From: Caribbeanibacter sp964518305
GTDB taxonomy: Bacteria > Gemmatimonadota > Gemmatimonadetes > Palauibacterales > Palauibacteraceae
Assembly (NCBI GenBank): GCA_964518305.1
Contig: CAZFDK010000005.1
Location: 1 to 64,000, forward strand
DNA length: 64,000 nt
Direction: 5' to 3'
Both the position numbers and the translations under genes were made by a program. Below the pieces are notes generated by a model that did no database searches, was not told the origin of the DNA, and worked only from the letters and a program-made list of their open reading frames with translations. This document shows, one piece after another, positions 48,298-56,811 of the stretch (positions are counted from its first letter, which is position 1; every line of letters starts with the position of its first letter).

Positions 48298-48641
48298 GGC
48301 GCCTCCTCCACCAGCTTCCGAACGACGGCCCGGGCGAGCTGATCCACCGTCTCCTCGGTGGCCTGGCGATAGCGATGCGCGGTACGCTCCGCCCGTCGGC
48401 GTATCTCCTCGATGGCTTCGCGGTGCTCCGTCCGGACCCGCTCCCGGATATCGGTCAGCTCCTCCTCCAGCCGGGCGGCCTCGTCGCGGTGGAGGGCCCG
48501 CGCCTGCTCCCGCGCCGACTCGATTACGTCCGCAGCGCGTCGGCGCGCCTCGGCGCGCGAGGCTTCCAGCTCGGACTCGGCCGCCAGCAGGCGGGCTAGG
48601 TCGCTGTCGACGGCCATATCCCGCTCGATGTCAGGACTCAT
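48294..48641 (-). CDS. V-type ATP synthase subunit H/G-like stalk protein
   Basis: The 115-residue protein is almost wholly a coiled coil (AESELEASRAEARRRAADVI, then EELTDIRERVRTEHREAIEE) and is the first gene of the ATPase operon, where archaea encode the H (G) stator subunit. It probably pairs with subunit E to form the peripheral stalk. The palindrome at 48801 lies 160 nt upstream. Confidence 0.8.
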   Translation of the reverse strand: MSPDIERDMAVDSDLARLLAAESELEASRAEARRRAADVIESAREQARALHRDEAARLEEELTDIRERVRTEHREAIEEIRRRAERTAHRYRQATEETVDQLARAVVRKLVEEAP

Positions 48642-48800
48642 GGAGGGCCGGGCAGGGGGACACGTCGAGGCCCGGCAGGGAATCCTGCACCGCGCGGAGG
48701 CCCGCCGGGCCAGAGGCTCGACCGCAAGCTACCGTCGGGACGGTGGGGAGACTGTCGGGAGATGGGCAGGAGCGCGGGGCGGGAGAAGCGGAGCCGCGAT

Positions 48801-48817
48801 GTGGGGAAACCTCCCAC
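48801..48817. promoter_or_regulatory. GTGGGGAAACCTCCCAC palindrome before the V-ATPase operon
   Basis: The best match to the recurring 17-nt motif. It lies in the 236-nt gap between the TPR lipoprotein gene and the ATPase operon, upstream of the latter. The rest of the gap holds only GC-rich sequence with no gene. Confidence 0.55.
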
Positions 48818-48877
48818 CCTTGTAGCGGGCGCCCCCGAGCCGTCCTGCAGCTCGGGCCTCGTCCATGCCCCGGGACG

Positions 48878-49456
48878 TTACATCGAGGAGCCCGCCGTGT
48901 CGGACATGGCACCGTGAGGGGCCGTGCTGGTGCCGCTGTCCGCCGCCGAGCCGTGCAGCTCCGTGGCGTCGGAGGAGCCCATGCCGGCGCGCTGCATGGC
49001 GCTGTCGGCCGCCGCGGTGTTGCCCAGGGCTCGATGGGCCATGAAGACGCCGAACCAGGCGGCACGGACGTCCGGGTGCTCAGAGGTCAGGGACTCGAAC
49101 TGCTCGAGGGCGGCGCGGTAGTTCCCGGCACGGTACGCCGCGTTGCCGCTGTCAAGGGCGGACTGAATCTCCGGCGGAAGGTTCGAGCGCGGTGACGCGC
49201 CGTTCCCTTCCCGCATGCCCATGCCACTCGCTCCGGGCGGGGTCTGACGGCGCGAGTTCCGGACGCTGTCCACCGCCTCGTTGAGCCCGCGTCCACCGAT
49301 GGAGAAGCGGCTCTCGCCGCTCCCAGCCCCGTTTCCGCCGCTTTCGCCGCCGCACCCGGCGACGACGGGCAGGAGGGCCACGAGCAGGGCCACCGTCATG
49401 GCCGCTACGCGCGGTCGCGCGCCGTCGAACGCCTCTCTGGCGCGCCCCATCGTCAC
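48878..49456 (-). CDS. TPR-containing lipoprotein
   Basis: The 192-residue protein has a lipobox (LPVVAGC, Cys near residue 35), a disordered linker and a TPR-like helical domain (EIQSALDSGNAAYRAGNYRA, then LEQFESLTSEHPDVRAAWFG), with a Ser/Gly/Thr-rich tail. GTG at 49456 overlaps the 16-heme cytochrome stop (GTGA) and GGGAGG lies upstream. Being the last gene of the multiheme operon, it may help to assemble or scaffold the cytochrome conduit. Confidence 0.75.
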   Translation of the reverse strand: MTMGRAREAFDGARPRVAAMTVALLVALLPVVAGCGGESGGNGAGSGESRFSIGGRGLNEAVDSVRNSRRQTPPGASGMGMREGNGASPRSNLPPEIQSALDSGNAAYRAGNYRAALEQFESLTSEHPDVRAAWFGVFMAHRALGNTAAADSAMQRAGMGSSDATELHGSAADSGTSTAPHGAMSDTAGSSM

Positions 49457-51201
49457 GAGCCACCTCCCAGGGGATCGGAGAGGTGGCAAGCGAGGCACAC
49501 CTGCCGGTTACGGTCGGCGTACCGCTGGGCGTCGAAGTCCGGTCCGTGGGGGCTCACGCTGAACGCTCCCGTGGTCGAATGGCACTGGATGCAGTCTCTC
49601 TGTCGATGGCAACTGGCGCAGCTCTCGAGCGACTGGCGGGCCGCCTGACCGTGGCGCAGGAGCCAGAGGGGCTGGGCGTCGTGGAATCCCGGTCCGATGC
49701 GCCCGCTGCTCCCCATGCCGGTCTGCTGGTGACACTCCCGGCAGAACGCTCCCGTGCTGTGGCACGTGGAGCATTCCATGCGGTTCCCGTACGCCGCGGA
49801 GGCGTGACGGGCCATGAAGTTCTCCGGGTGGAAGCCGCCGGGCTCGCTCCGCGCCGCGGGGCCGGGCCACGGCGCCCCGTCCGAATCGGCCGACGAGCTC
49901 GTGTCCGCGGCCGTGGTGTCGGTGTGGGTCGTGTCCGCGGCCTGGGCCCGCGCGCCCGCCGTCGACCCCCCGGCGGCCGGGCCTCCCTCCGCGCCAGCCG
50001 TGGCGGCGGGCGAGGCGACCGCCGGAAGCTCCCGGCGCTGCCCGGCTTCACGGGCATCGGCCACACCGCCGGCGTGACAGTCGGTGCAGGAGGCCTCCGT
50101 GTGGCAGGAGGTGCAATTGCCGGGGTCGGCGGCTGCCAGGTCGCCGTGGGCCGTGGGGAAATCGGGCACGCGGTGCGAGGCCGGGGCGCGGCGCTCCACC
50201 GCGACCCCGGGGGCGTCCGTGCGACGTCCGTCCGGCAGCCGGGCCACGGTGGAGGACGGCGCGTCGCGGTGGCAGGTCGTGCAGCTCTGCCGCGTGTGAC
50301 AGGTGGAGCACTCGCCGGGTCGAGCCCGCTCGCCGTGGACGTCGAGCCATCCCTCCGACTCGTGTGTCTCCGGCGTCGGATAGCGGGCGGCGAGGTCGGG
50401 GAGTTCCATCCCGGCCGGTGCGGCGGGCATCGAGGCCACCGTCTCGCGCTCCGCCCCCTCCACGTGGCAGCTGGTGCAGCGCTCCTGAGTGTGGCAGGTC
50501 TGGCAGGTAGCCAGGGAGCGCTCCGCGGACTCGCCGTGAGTTTCGATCAGAAAGCCGCCCCGGTCGTGGTCGGCGGGTTCCGGCAGGGAGGCGATGCGAC
50601 CGCGGTCGAATCCGGTCTCGGCCAGGGGACGGTGGCAGGTGGCGCAGCTGGCGTCCACGTAGTGCTTCGTCGCCTCGTGCTCGTGGCAGCTCAGGCACCG
50701 GTTCGGGACGGCCCGACCGGTGACGGCCATGCGTGTCGCCCCCGCCGGTGTGTGGCACGACTCGCAGGAGGCGGCCTCCTCTCCTTCCCGCTCCATCTCG
50801 GCGGCGTGGTCGGCGTGGTCGTAGATCAGGTTGCCCGGCCGACGCTCCGGTCCCGACCACTCCACCCGCTCCGCCTGCTCGCCGTCGTGGCAGTTGGCAC
50901 AGGACTCCGGATTCGGGTAGAAGGTCGCCGTGTCCCCCCGGCTGATGCCCCCGTGACAGCCCGTGCACAGCGCGAAGAGCCCGGCATGGTCCTCGTGCGG
51001 GAAGGCCTCCGAGGTGTCGGCGCTGACCGTATCGGGCCCGCCGGCCCGGGCCGGCGGGCGCCTCTCCGTCCCACTCGGGGACGCCGCGGCCGCGGACGCT
51101 GCGTCGCTTCCGGCGTGCGCCACCGATGCCACGAGGGCGGCGACCCCCAGCGCCAGAGCTCCGGCCGAGAGACGCACGGAGATTCGGTCCCGCACCTTCA
51201 C
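49453..51201 (-). CDS. 16-heme c-type cytochrome, secreted
   Basis: The 582-residue protein has a signal peptide (LSAGALALGVAALVASVAHA) and sixteen CxxCH motifs: eleven in the first 360 residues (such as CTGCH, CANCH, CESCH, CQTCH, CTSCH) and five in the last 150 (CSTCH, CRECH, CASCH, CIQCH, CLACH). A Pro/Ala/Thr-rich linker of about 90 residues separates two heme modules, so it is likely a long electron wire. There is no lipobox. GTG at 51201 overlaps the barrel gene by 4 nt. It may face the outside of the cell or fill the periplasmic gap. Donor and acceptor are inferred from context. Confidence 0.85.
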   Translation of the reverse strand: MKVRDRISVRLSAGALALGVAALVASVAHAGSDAASAAAASPSGTERRPPARAGGPDTVSADTSEAFPHEDHAGLFALCTGCHGGISRGDTATFYPNPESCANCHDGEQAERVEWSGPERRPGNLIYDHADHAAEMEREGEEAASCESCHTPAGATRMAVTGRAVPNRCLSCHEHEATKHYVDASCATCHRPLAETGFDRGRIASLPEPADHDRGGFLIETHGESAERSLATCQTCHTQERCTSCHVEGAERETVASMPAAPAGMELPDLAARYPTPETHESEGWLDVHGERARPGECSTCHTRQSCTTCHRDAPSSTVARLPDGRRTDAPGVAVERRAPASHRVPDFPTAHGDLAAADPGNCTSCHTEASCTDCHAGGVADAREAGQRRELPAVASPAATAGAEGGPAAGGSTAGARAQAADTTHTDTTAADTSSSADSDGAPWPGPAARSEPGGFHPENFMARHASAAYGNRMECSTCHSTGAFCRECHQQTGMGSSGRIGPGFHDAQPLWLLRHGQAARQSLESCASCHRQRDCIQCHSTTGAFSVSPHGPDFDAQRYADRNRQVCLACHLSDPLGGGS

Positions 51202-52733
51202 CGGCGGCTCCCGTCCAGGGCTGGGTCGCCACCCAGGTCCAGGCGGAGAGTGCTCCATCCGCGGAGCTGGTTCCAGTCGACGGCGCTCGGGCGGTTGTCG
51301 AAGTACTGTCGGTACATCGAGACGCCCGTGTCCAGCCGCACGTCGTCCAGGGGACGGATCTCCAGCGACGCGGTGCCCCCGGCCAGCATGCCCTCTCCGA
51401 TGCGGTACTCCTCGATCTGCTGACTCGCCGTCAGGCTCATCCGCAGCGCCACCAGGTCGAAGGGCTGCCACCGTCCGCCCAGCTCGCCGGAGCTGAGAAA
51501 GGCCCCGGCTCCCCGCTCGACCCGGTAGCGGCCGCGGAGCCGGAGATCCGCGGTCGGCGACCACTGTCCGGAGGCGGAGGCGAACCACGCGTTGTCCTCC
51601 ACGGGGCCCAGGCTGGGCTCCGTATCGGTGTCATCGTAAGTCCGTGCACCGCCGCTGATCTCCAGGCCGAGCTCCGGCGTGACCGACCAGGAGGCGCCGA
51701 GCTGCCCTTCGTGATAGGCCACCGGGCTGAACAAGCCCCATATGGTCCAGAGCTCGAAATACGGCATGTAGCGGCGCCCGCGTGCCTCGAGGACCAGGTC
51801 ACCGGTCACCGGCACCCTGGCCGAGAGCCGAGACTTGCCGATTTTGCCCCGGGCGAAGTCGTAGTCCATGGAGCCCGTGAGGCGGATCGGATTCAGGAGG
51901 GACGTCCGGCCGTCCAGCGAGGCCCTCTCCGAGAGCAGCGCGGCCCGATTGGACAGGATCTCCCTCTGGTAGCGGGCCGTGAGCGAGCTCCCGGCTCCGG
52001 CTTCCGCGGTGGCGGCGCCCCCGATGAGCCAGGCCTCCCTGTCCGGCAGGAAATCCTCCACGCCCTGCAGGGCGTCGTTCCGCGGATCGTGCAGTCCGCG
52101 GGCGAGGCTCCGGCCGCCGTAGACTTCGAGCGAGAAGCCGCCCAGGGGCTCCGCCATGACGCTGGCCCCGTCGTAGCTGGCGAACCCCAGGCCGGCGCGC
52201 GTGCGCTGGCGCCCGAGTCGCACGCGCAGGTTCGGGCGATTGTACTGGGCGTACGCGACGATGGCGTCGAACGAGTCGTCGCTCTGGGGCCAGGTGAAGT
52301 CGCCCCCCACGTCCTGCCTGCCCCGCACGTGAACCGTCGCCGAGAGACCCTCCAGCCCGAAGCCCCAGGCGGTGAACCGGAGGTCCTGGGTGGTGTGGAG
52401 CGCGTGCTCGGTAGGGGTGGAGCGATAGAAGGTGCACCGGCCGGCGGTGCACGTCACCGGCCGCCCCTGGTAGGAGAGTCCGCCCCCGGGAAGCTCCGTC
52501 ACCTGGCTTCGCGCCACCGTGTCCTGGACGATGGGCCGTACCTCCACGGTCCGGGCCGTGGCCCAGGCCTGCCCCCGGAAGTCCTGCGCGTCCGCGGCTC
52601 CGGGGAGTAGTGAAAGCGCCAGCACCGCCAGGAGCAGGGAGGGTGCGGCCGACCGCGGCGTCGCCGTCGACCCGGTCGTGGCGCGAGGATGGCCGTCCGG
52701 GGGCAAGTGGCGGTCGGCGGAGTGTGCTGTCAC
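51198..52733 (-). CDS. Outer-membrane beta-barrel of the cytochrome operon
   Basis: The 511-residue protein has a signal peptide (SLLLAVLALSLLPGAADAQ) and dense amphipathic beta strands, for example VRLGRQRTRAGLGFASYDG, RFTAWGFGLEGLSATVHVRG and RLRGRYRVERGAGAFLSSGE. It has two Cys (in VTCTAGRCTF) but no heme motif. Lying between two multiheme cytochrome genes with 4-nt overlaps, it plausibly plays the porin part of a porin-cytochrome conduit, as MtrB and OmbB do; sequence similarity to those is not claimed. Alternative: a nutrient porin or anchor. Confidence 0.7.
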   Translation of the reverse strand: MTAHSADRHLPPDGHPRATTGSTATPRSAAPSLLLAVLALSLLPGAADAQDFRGQAWATARTVEVRPIVQDTVARSQVTELPGGGLSYQGRPVTCTAGRCTFYRSTPTEHALHTTQDLRFTAWGFGLEGLSATVHVRGRQDVGGDFTWPQSDDSFDAIVAYAQYNRPNLRVRLGRQRTRAGLGFASYDGASVMAEPLGGFSLEVYGGRSLARGLHDPRNDALQGVEDFLPDREAWLIGGAATAEAGAGSSLTARYQREILSNRAALLSERASLDGRTSLLNPIRLTGSMDYDFARGKIGKSRLSARVPVTGDLVLEARGRRYMPYFELWTIWGLFSPVAYHEGQLGASWSVTPELGLEISGGARTYDDTDTEPSLGPVEDNAWFASASGQWSPTADLRLRGRYRVERGAGAFLSSGELGGRWQPFDLVALRMSLTASQQIEEYRIGEGMLAGGTASLEIRPLDDVRLDTGVSMYRQYFDNRPSAVDWNQLRGWSTLRLDLGGDPALDGSRR

Positions 52734-53470
52734 GGCGTGTCACCTCCTTCGACCGGCGGCATCAGGTGACAGCGGGCGCATCGCTCGCGGGGCCGGTGGT
52801 CCGCCTGGTCCTGGTGGCAGGCGAGACAGACGTTCCGCGGGCTACGGTCCATCGTTCTCGTGTTCACCGGCAGGGAGGTGGCCTCGTGGCAGCCGCTGCC
52901 AGTGCAGGTGGCGTGGACGGCGAGCGTGTGGCTCTCCTCCGGGGCTTCCCGGTGACAGGATGCGCAGTCGACCTCGGCTCCGTGGTGCTCCTCGTGGCAC
53001 CCGGTGCACTGGACCGAGGCGGCCGAGAGCTCCGTCCCCCCTGTATGGCACTCGGCGCACTCGATGCTCTCGTGCGATGCGTGGCCGAAGGGGAGATCCC
53101 TTCCGCGAACCGTGTCCACGGACATCGGCAGGTCCCTGGTCACCGGGTACGATCCCGCCGCCTCGAGCTCCGAGCGCTCGTGGCAGTTCGCGCAGGGCTC
53201 GGCGGTGGATCCGGAGTGGTGGCAGGAGCGGCATCCGCGGATCGAGGTGACCGTGAGCGTGCCGTGCCCCTCCTCGGTGGAGTGGCAGTCCGTGCACGCC
53301 ACGTCCGTGTGCCCGGCGTGCCGGAAGGGAACCGTGTCCCCGTCGGCGACGAACGTCGTATCGCCGGCACCTGCGTCCTCCTGGGCCGCGGCGGTGCCCG
53401 GGAGGAGCGCCGCCGCAGCGAGGACGGTCAGGAGATAGGGGAGCGCCCCCCCGCTTCCGAAATGACGCAC
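52730..53470 (-). CDS. Multiheme c-type cytochrome, nine heme motifs
   Basis: The 246-residue protein has a signal peptide (YLLTVLAAAALLPGTAAAQ) and eight CxxCH motifs (CTDCH, CRSCH, CANCH, CAECH, CTGCH, CASCH, CLACH, CARCH) plus one CTGSGCH with four residues between the cysteines. His-rich spacers (PFRHAGHTDV, PFGHASHESI) supply second ligands as in cytochrome c7/c3 families. It is a periplasmic electron carrier. It is preceded by the lipoprotein cytochrome 25 nt upstream and overlaps the barrel gene by 4 nt. Confidence 0.85.
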   Translation of the reverse strand: MRHFGSGGALPYLLTVLAAAALLPGTAAAQEDAGAGDTTFVADGDTVPFRHAGHTDVACTDCHSTEEGHGTLTVTSIRGCRSCHHSGSTAEPCANCHERSELEAAGSYPVTRDLPMSVDTVRGRDLPFGHASHESIECAECHTGGTELSAASVQCTGCHEEHHGAEVDCASCHREAPEESHTLAVHATCTGSGCHEATSLPVNTRTMDRSPRNVCLACHQDQADHRPRERCARCHLMPPVEGGDTP

Positions 53471-53495
53471 GTCACCGATCGCCGCTCCCGCGAAG

Positions 53496-55070
53496 TTACT
53501 GGGAGCTGCTGACGTTTACGGTGGGGGGAGCCTCCATCTGGGGCTCGAGGCTCAGGTTCACACCCAGCCCGTACTGCTCGTTCACCGCGGTGATGGACGC
53601 CCGGAGCAGCGCCTCCAGCAGGAAGGGGTTGTGGACGCCGTTGCCGCTTCCCTTGTGGGAGCCGAAGTGGGTGGGGTTCGATCCCACGGTGAAGTCACCC
53701 CACTGCAGCCGGTCGTCGGTGTGAGCCACCTGCGCGTTCCACAGCGCGCCCTCCGCGATTGTGAAGGTGCTGTCGGCCGGGTTGATCTCGGCCTCGCCCG
53801 AGTCGGCCAGCACCTGCGTCAGGAGCCCGGAGTCGTCCTCCTCGAGGACGTGGTCGCCGTCGGTGTCCGTCCACAGCTGGTCCATGAGGTCGTTGATCCT
53901 GTTCTTCGACGTCACGAACAGGTTGCGTGCCGTCTCGGCGGAGCCGTGGCAGCCGCTCGTCGCGCACGCGTCAAAGCTCTGCTCCTGGATCGTGCAGTCC
54001 TCCTTGGGCAGACCCTGGTCGTCCAGGCAGGGCGTGGCCTCGAAGGTGTGGCCCACGGCCTCGACCTGGAAGTTGCCCTCTTCGTCTGTGATGGTGCGCT
54101 GCGCGACGTGGCAGGTGGCGCAGAGCTCGGGGTTGCCCTCGGAGCCGTGCGACGAAGCGAAGGTCCCGCTCAGGTCCGTGTTCGGGGGAATCCAGCCGAC
54201 GTCCTCGCCGATTACCAGGTTGCCCTGGAAGGCGTGCGGGCCGTGCAGGTTCGGCGACGTCAGGCCCGGCGTGCCGCGCCGCGAGTGGCAGCGCACGCAG
54301 AGGTTCTCCTCGCTCGGAACGTCGATCGGTGCCCGGAGCTGCGCGACATTGTCAGAGCCGTGCGGGTCGTGGCAGGTGGCGCAGGTGATGGACGAGAGCT
54401 GATCATCGTCCTTGCCGGCGAAGTTGGCGTCCACGCCGAACTGGTTCTGCATGGCGGCCTCGCCCTCGTGGCAGTCCAGGCAGGAGCCGCTGACGAAGCC
54501 GAAGTCCTTCACGGAGGCGATGCCGTGGGCGGACTGGGCCCACTGGTTGGTGAAGGGATGGTGGGCGCCGGAGTGGCACTCACCGCAGCCGGTCTCGAGA
54601 TCCACACCGGCCTGAATGCTGGCCAGGGGCTGGTTGCCATCCGGGTTCTCGACGTGGCTCTGGCCGGGCCCGTGGCAGGATTCGCACTGGACGTCGTGGT
54701 AGCGCTCGGAGTCGACGCCATCGTAGCCGGCCGCGCCTTCGAAGGAGTTGCCCCGCTCGTTGACGGTGTGGCAGCCCTCGCAGAAGTCCTGCACGCCGTC
54801 GCTCTGCTGCAGACCTTCCCATGCCCCGGCGTGTCCGGACCCCTCCCACTGGCTCTGGGTGCCGGAGTGACAGTTGCCGCAGACGGTGACCTTGGCGTCC
54901 TGCTGGCTGTAACCCAGGAAGCCCTCGGCCGCGGAGGCGGGCTGCTCGAAGAGGGGACGTTCCTGGAAGACGACCTTCTCGTCCACGCAGCCGGTCACCG
55001 CGAAGGCCGCGGTCAGCGGGAGGAGAAGCAGGGCGACTTTCAGGGTTCGCTTTGCGTTCTCCGGAGTCAT
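53496..55070 (-). CDS. Nonaheme lipoprotein cytochrome
   Basis: The 524-residue protein has a lipoprotein signal (LPLTAAFAVTGC) and eight CxxCH motifs in the first 300 residues (CGNCH, CEGCH, CESCH, CGECH, CLDCH, CATCH, CVRCH, CATCH) plus CATSGCH. The segments QSQWEGSGHAGAWEGL and QCESCHGPGQSHVENP match the c554/DmsE/MtrA type of multiheme cytochromes. The last 150 residues have no heme and include TDTDGDHVLEEDDSGL, a possible calcium loop. ATG at 55070 with GAGGGAGCAGG upstream. It heads the minus-strand operon and would be anchored in a membrane, passing electrons to the barrel module. Confidence 0.85.
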   Translation of the reverse strand: MTPENAKRTLKVALLLLPLTAAFAVTGCVDEKVVFQERPLFEQPASAAEGFLGYSQQDAKVTVCGNCHSGTQSQWEGSGHAGAWEGLQQSDGVQDFCEGCHTVNERGNSFEGAAGYDGVDSERYHDVQCESCHGPGQSHVENPDGNQPLASIQAGVDLETGCGECHSGAHHPFTNQWAQSAHGIASVKDFGFVSGSCLDCHEGEAAMQNQFGVDANFAGKDDDQLSSITCATCHDPHGSDNVAQLRAPIDVPSEENLCVRCHSRRGTPGLTSPNLHGPHAFQGNLVIGEDVGWIPPNTDLSGTFASSHGSEGNPELCATCHVAQRTITDEEGNFQVEAVGHTFEATPCLDDQGLPKEDCTIQEQSFDACATSGCHGSAETARNLFVTSKNRINDLMDQLWTDTDGDHVLEEDDSGLLTQVLADSGEAEINPADSTFTIAEGALWNAQVAHTDDRLQWGDFTVGSNPTHFGSHKGSGNGVHNPFLLEALLRASITAVNEQYGLGVNLSLEPQMEAPPTVNVSSSQ

Positions 55071-55382
55071 GACCTGCTCCCTCCTCTGTATTCCGTCTCG
55101 CGGCGTCCCGTACGGTGTCGCGTCCGGAACGCCCTCTCTCCCTCCTGGCCACCGTGCGCAGGGTACCGGAACCGCGACCCGACGGACACGATCCCGGCTC
55201 ACAGTGTGGGCGGAAGCGAAGCTAAGCAAGCCCTCTGTCCTGCTTCAACCGACTCCCGTCGCGCCGGCCGGAACGGAGGCTACCTCGCGCTCCCGTCGCC
55301 GGGAGCCGGCCGGAACCCTGCGCGCCACCAACGATAGCCCGATCGGCGCGCGTGTCATGTCGGGAGCCCCCGGTGCGGGTTC

Positions 55383-55399
55383 GTGGGAAGACTCCCCAC
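55383..55399. promoter_or_regulatory. GTGGGAAGACTCCCCAC palindrome
   Basis: Perfect 5-bp arms GTGGG and CCCAC, plus one more matching pair; fits the recurring motif. It lies 225 nt before the hydrogenase small-subunit start. Confidence 0.55.
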
Positions 55400-55436
55400 G
55401 TCGACGAAGGCCCTTGCCGGACCCCCACCGTCCGCT

Positions 55437-55453
55437 GAGGGGAGGCTTCCCAC
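55437..55453. promoter_or_regulatory. GAGGGGAGGCTTCCCAC palindrome
   Basis: Second copy of the motif, 54 nt after the first, close to five helical turns, which would place two bound regulator dimers on the same DNA face. Confidence 0.5.
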
Positions 55454-55623
55454 ACGCCTGCGGCGGATTACACCACACCTGCCTCCGTGCGGGCCCCGAC
55501 AGACGCTTTACGTCGACGTCTCTAGCTTGCGGTGCGAGCTTGAGGACGGGCCGGATCCGACGCCCGGCGCGCCCCCCGAGCGGCGCGAGCCGCCGGAACG
55601 TCCATCATCCCCGGGAGGCACCG

Positions 55624-56808
55624 ATGTTCGTCCCCAACGAGTACGGCTGGAAGAAGGACGAGACCCTGGCCGAGAACCTGGAGCGCCAGGGCATCAACCG
55701 CCGGGAGTTCCTGACATACTGCGGAGAGATGGGCGTGGTCCTCGGGGTCGGGAGCGCCATGGGGCCCACCATCATGCAGTCCCTCTCCGACCAGCAGCGG
55801 CCCAGCGTCATCTGGCTTCAGCTGCAGGAGTGCACGGGATGCGTGGAGAGCGTCCTCCGCACGGAGTCACCGACCATCGGGGACCTGATCCTGAACAAGC
55901 TGTCGCTGGACTATCAGCACACCCTGATGGCAGCCGCCGGACACCGGGCCGAGGAGGTTCTCCAGCGGACCATGGAGGAGAAGGAGGGAGAGTACCTCCT
56001 CGTGGTCACCGGATCGGTGCCGATGAACGACGGCGGCGTCTACACCACCGTGGGAGGGCGGACTGCACACGACGTGCTCGTGGAGGCCGCCGACGGTGCC
56101 GCCGGTGTGATCGCCGTGGGCGCTTGCGCCCATTACGGAAGCGTCCAGGCCGCTGATCCCAACCCCACGGGCGCCGTCCGGACGGACGAGATCGTCACCG
56201 ACCAGCCCGTGGTGAACATCGCCGGGTGTCCGCCGATCGCGGACACCGTCACGGCAACGCTGGTCCACTACCTGACCTTCGGGAGCATGCCGAGCCTCGA
56301 CGGGGAGGGGCGGCCAGAGTTCGCCTACGGGGCACGGATCCACGACCAGTGTCCGAAGCGCGCCAACTACGACGCCGGGCAGTTCGTCCAGGAGTTCGAC
56401 GACGAGGGGGCCCGACGGGGCTGGTGCCTGTACGAGGTCGGGTGCAAGGGGCCCGCGACCTTCTCGCCGTGCCCCATCTTCCAGTGGAACTCCGGCACGG
56501 ACTGGCCCATCGGGGCCGGTCACCCGTGCATCGGATGCACGGAGCCGCACTTCTGGGACTCGATGACCCCGTTCTACGAGAGGCTTCCCGGCGTGGCCGG
56601 ATTCGGGGTCGAGCGCACGGCCGACGAGATCGGCCTCGGCCTGGCCGTCGGAGCCGCCGCGGGCGTCGGAGCTCACGCGGTCGCTACGGGCGTGCAACGC
56701 GTGCGTGATAAGAGAAAGGGACGAGAGCTGCCGGTGGCGGACGAAGACGGCGGTGAGAGCTCGCCCGGAGCCGAGGGTGGCGAATCGAACGCGGAACAGA
56801 GGGAGTGA
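55624..56808 (+). CDS. [NiFe] hydrogenase small subunit, group 1
   Basis: The 394-residue small subunit carries a Tat export signal (NRREFLTYCGEMG) and three FeS clusters: proximal cluster ligands Cys70 and Cys73 (QECTGCVES), Cys168 (GACAHYG) and Cys202 (GCPP); distal ligands in HDQCPKRANYDAG with GWCLYEVGCKG; medial ligands in SPCPIFQWN and HPCIGC. It moves electrons from the active site to the cytochrome b. Gly72 and Ser173 stand where O2-tolerant enzymes have two extra Cys, so the proximal cluster is of the standard type. A C-terminal helix (LGLAVGAAAGVGAHAV) may anchor it. GGGAGG precedes the ATG. It is the first gene of the hydrogenase operon. Confidence 0.95.
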   Translation: MFVPNEYGWKKDETLAENLERQGINRREFLTYCGEMGVVLGVGSAMGPTIMQSLSDQQRPSVIWLQLQECTGCVESVLRTESPTIGDLILNKLSLDYQHTLMAAAGHRAEEVLQRTMEEKEGEYLLVVTGSVPMNDGGVYTTVGGRTAHDVLVEAADGAAGVIAVGACAHYGSVQAADPNPTGAVRTDEIVTDQPVVNIAGCPPIADTVTATLVHYLTFGSMPSLDGEGRPEFAYGARIHDQCPKRANYDAGQFVQEFDDEGARRGWCLYEVGCKGPATFSPCPIFQWNSGTDWPIGAGHPCIGCTEPHFWDSMTPFYERLPGVAGFGVERTADEIGLGLAVGAAAGVGAHAVATGVQRVRDKRKGRELPVADEDGGESSPGAEGGESNAEQRE

Positions 56809-56811
56809 CCC

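Larger units (their letters stand above)
55071..55623. other. Divergent intergenic region between cytochrome and hydrogenase operons
   Basis: This 553-nt region has no supported gene on either strand. It carries two 17-nt palindromes and an A/T-richer patch near 55200-55250. Promoters of both operons must lie here, so joint control is likely. The small-subunit frame is open upstream but has no family resemblance there. Confidence 0.65.
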
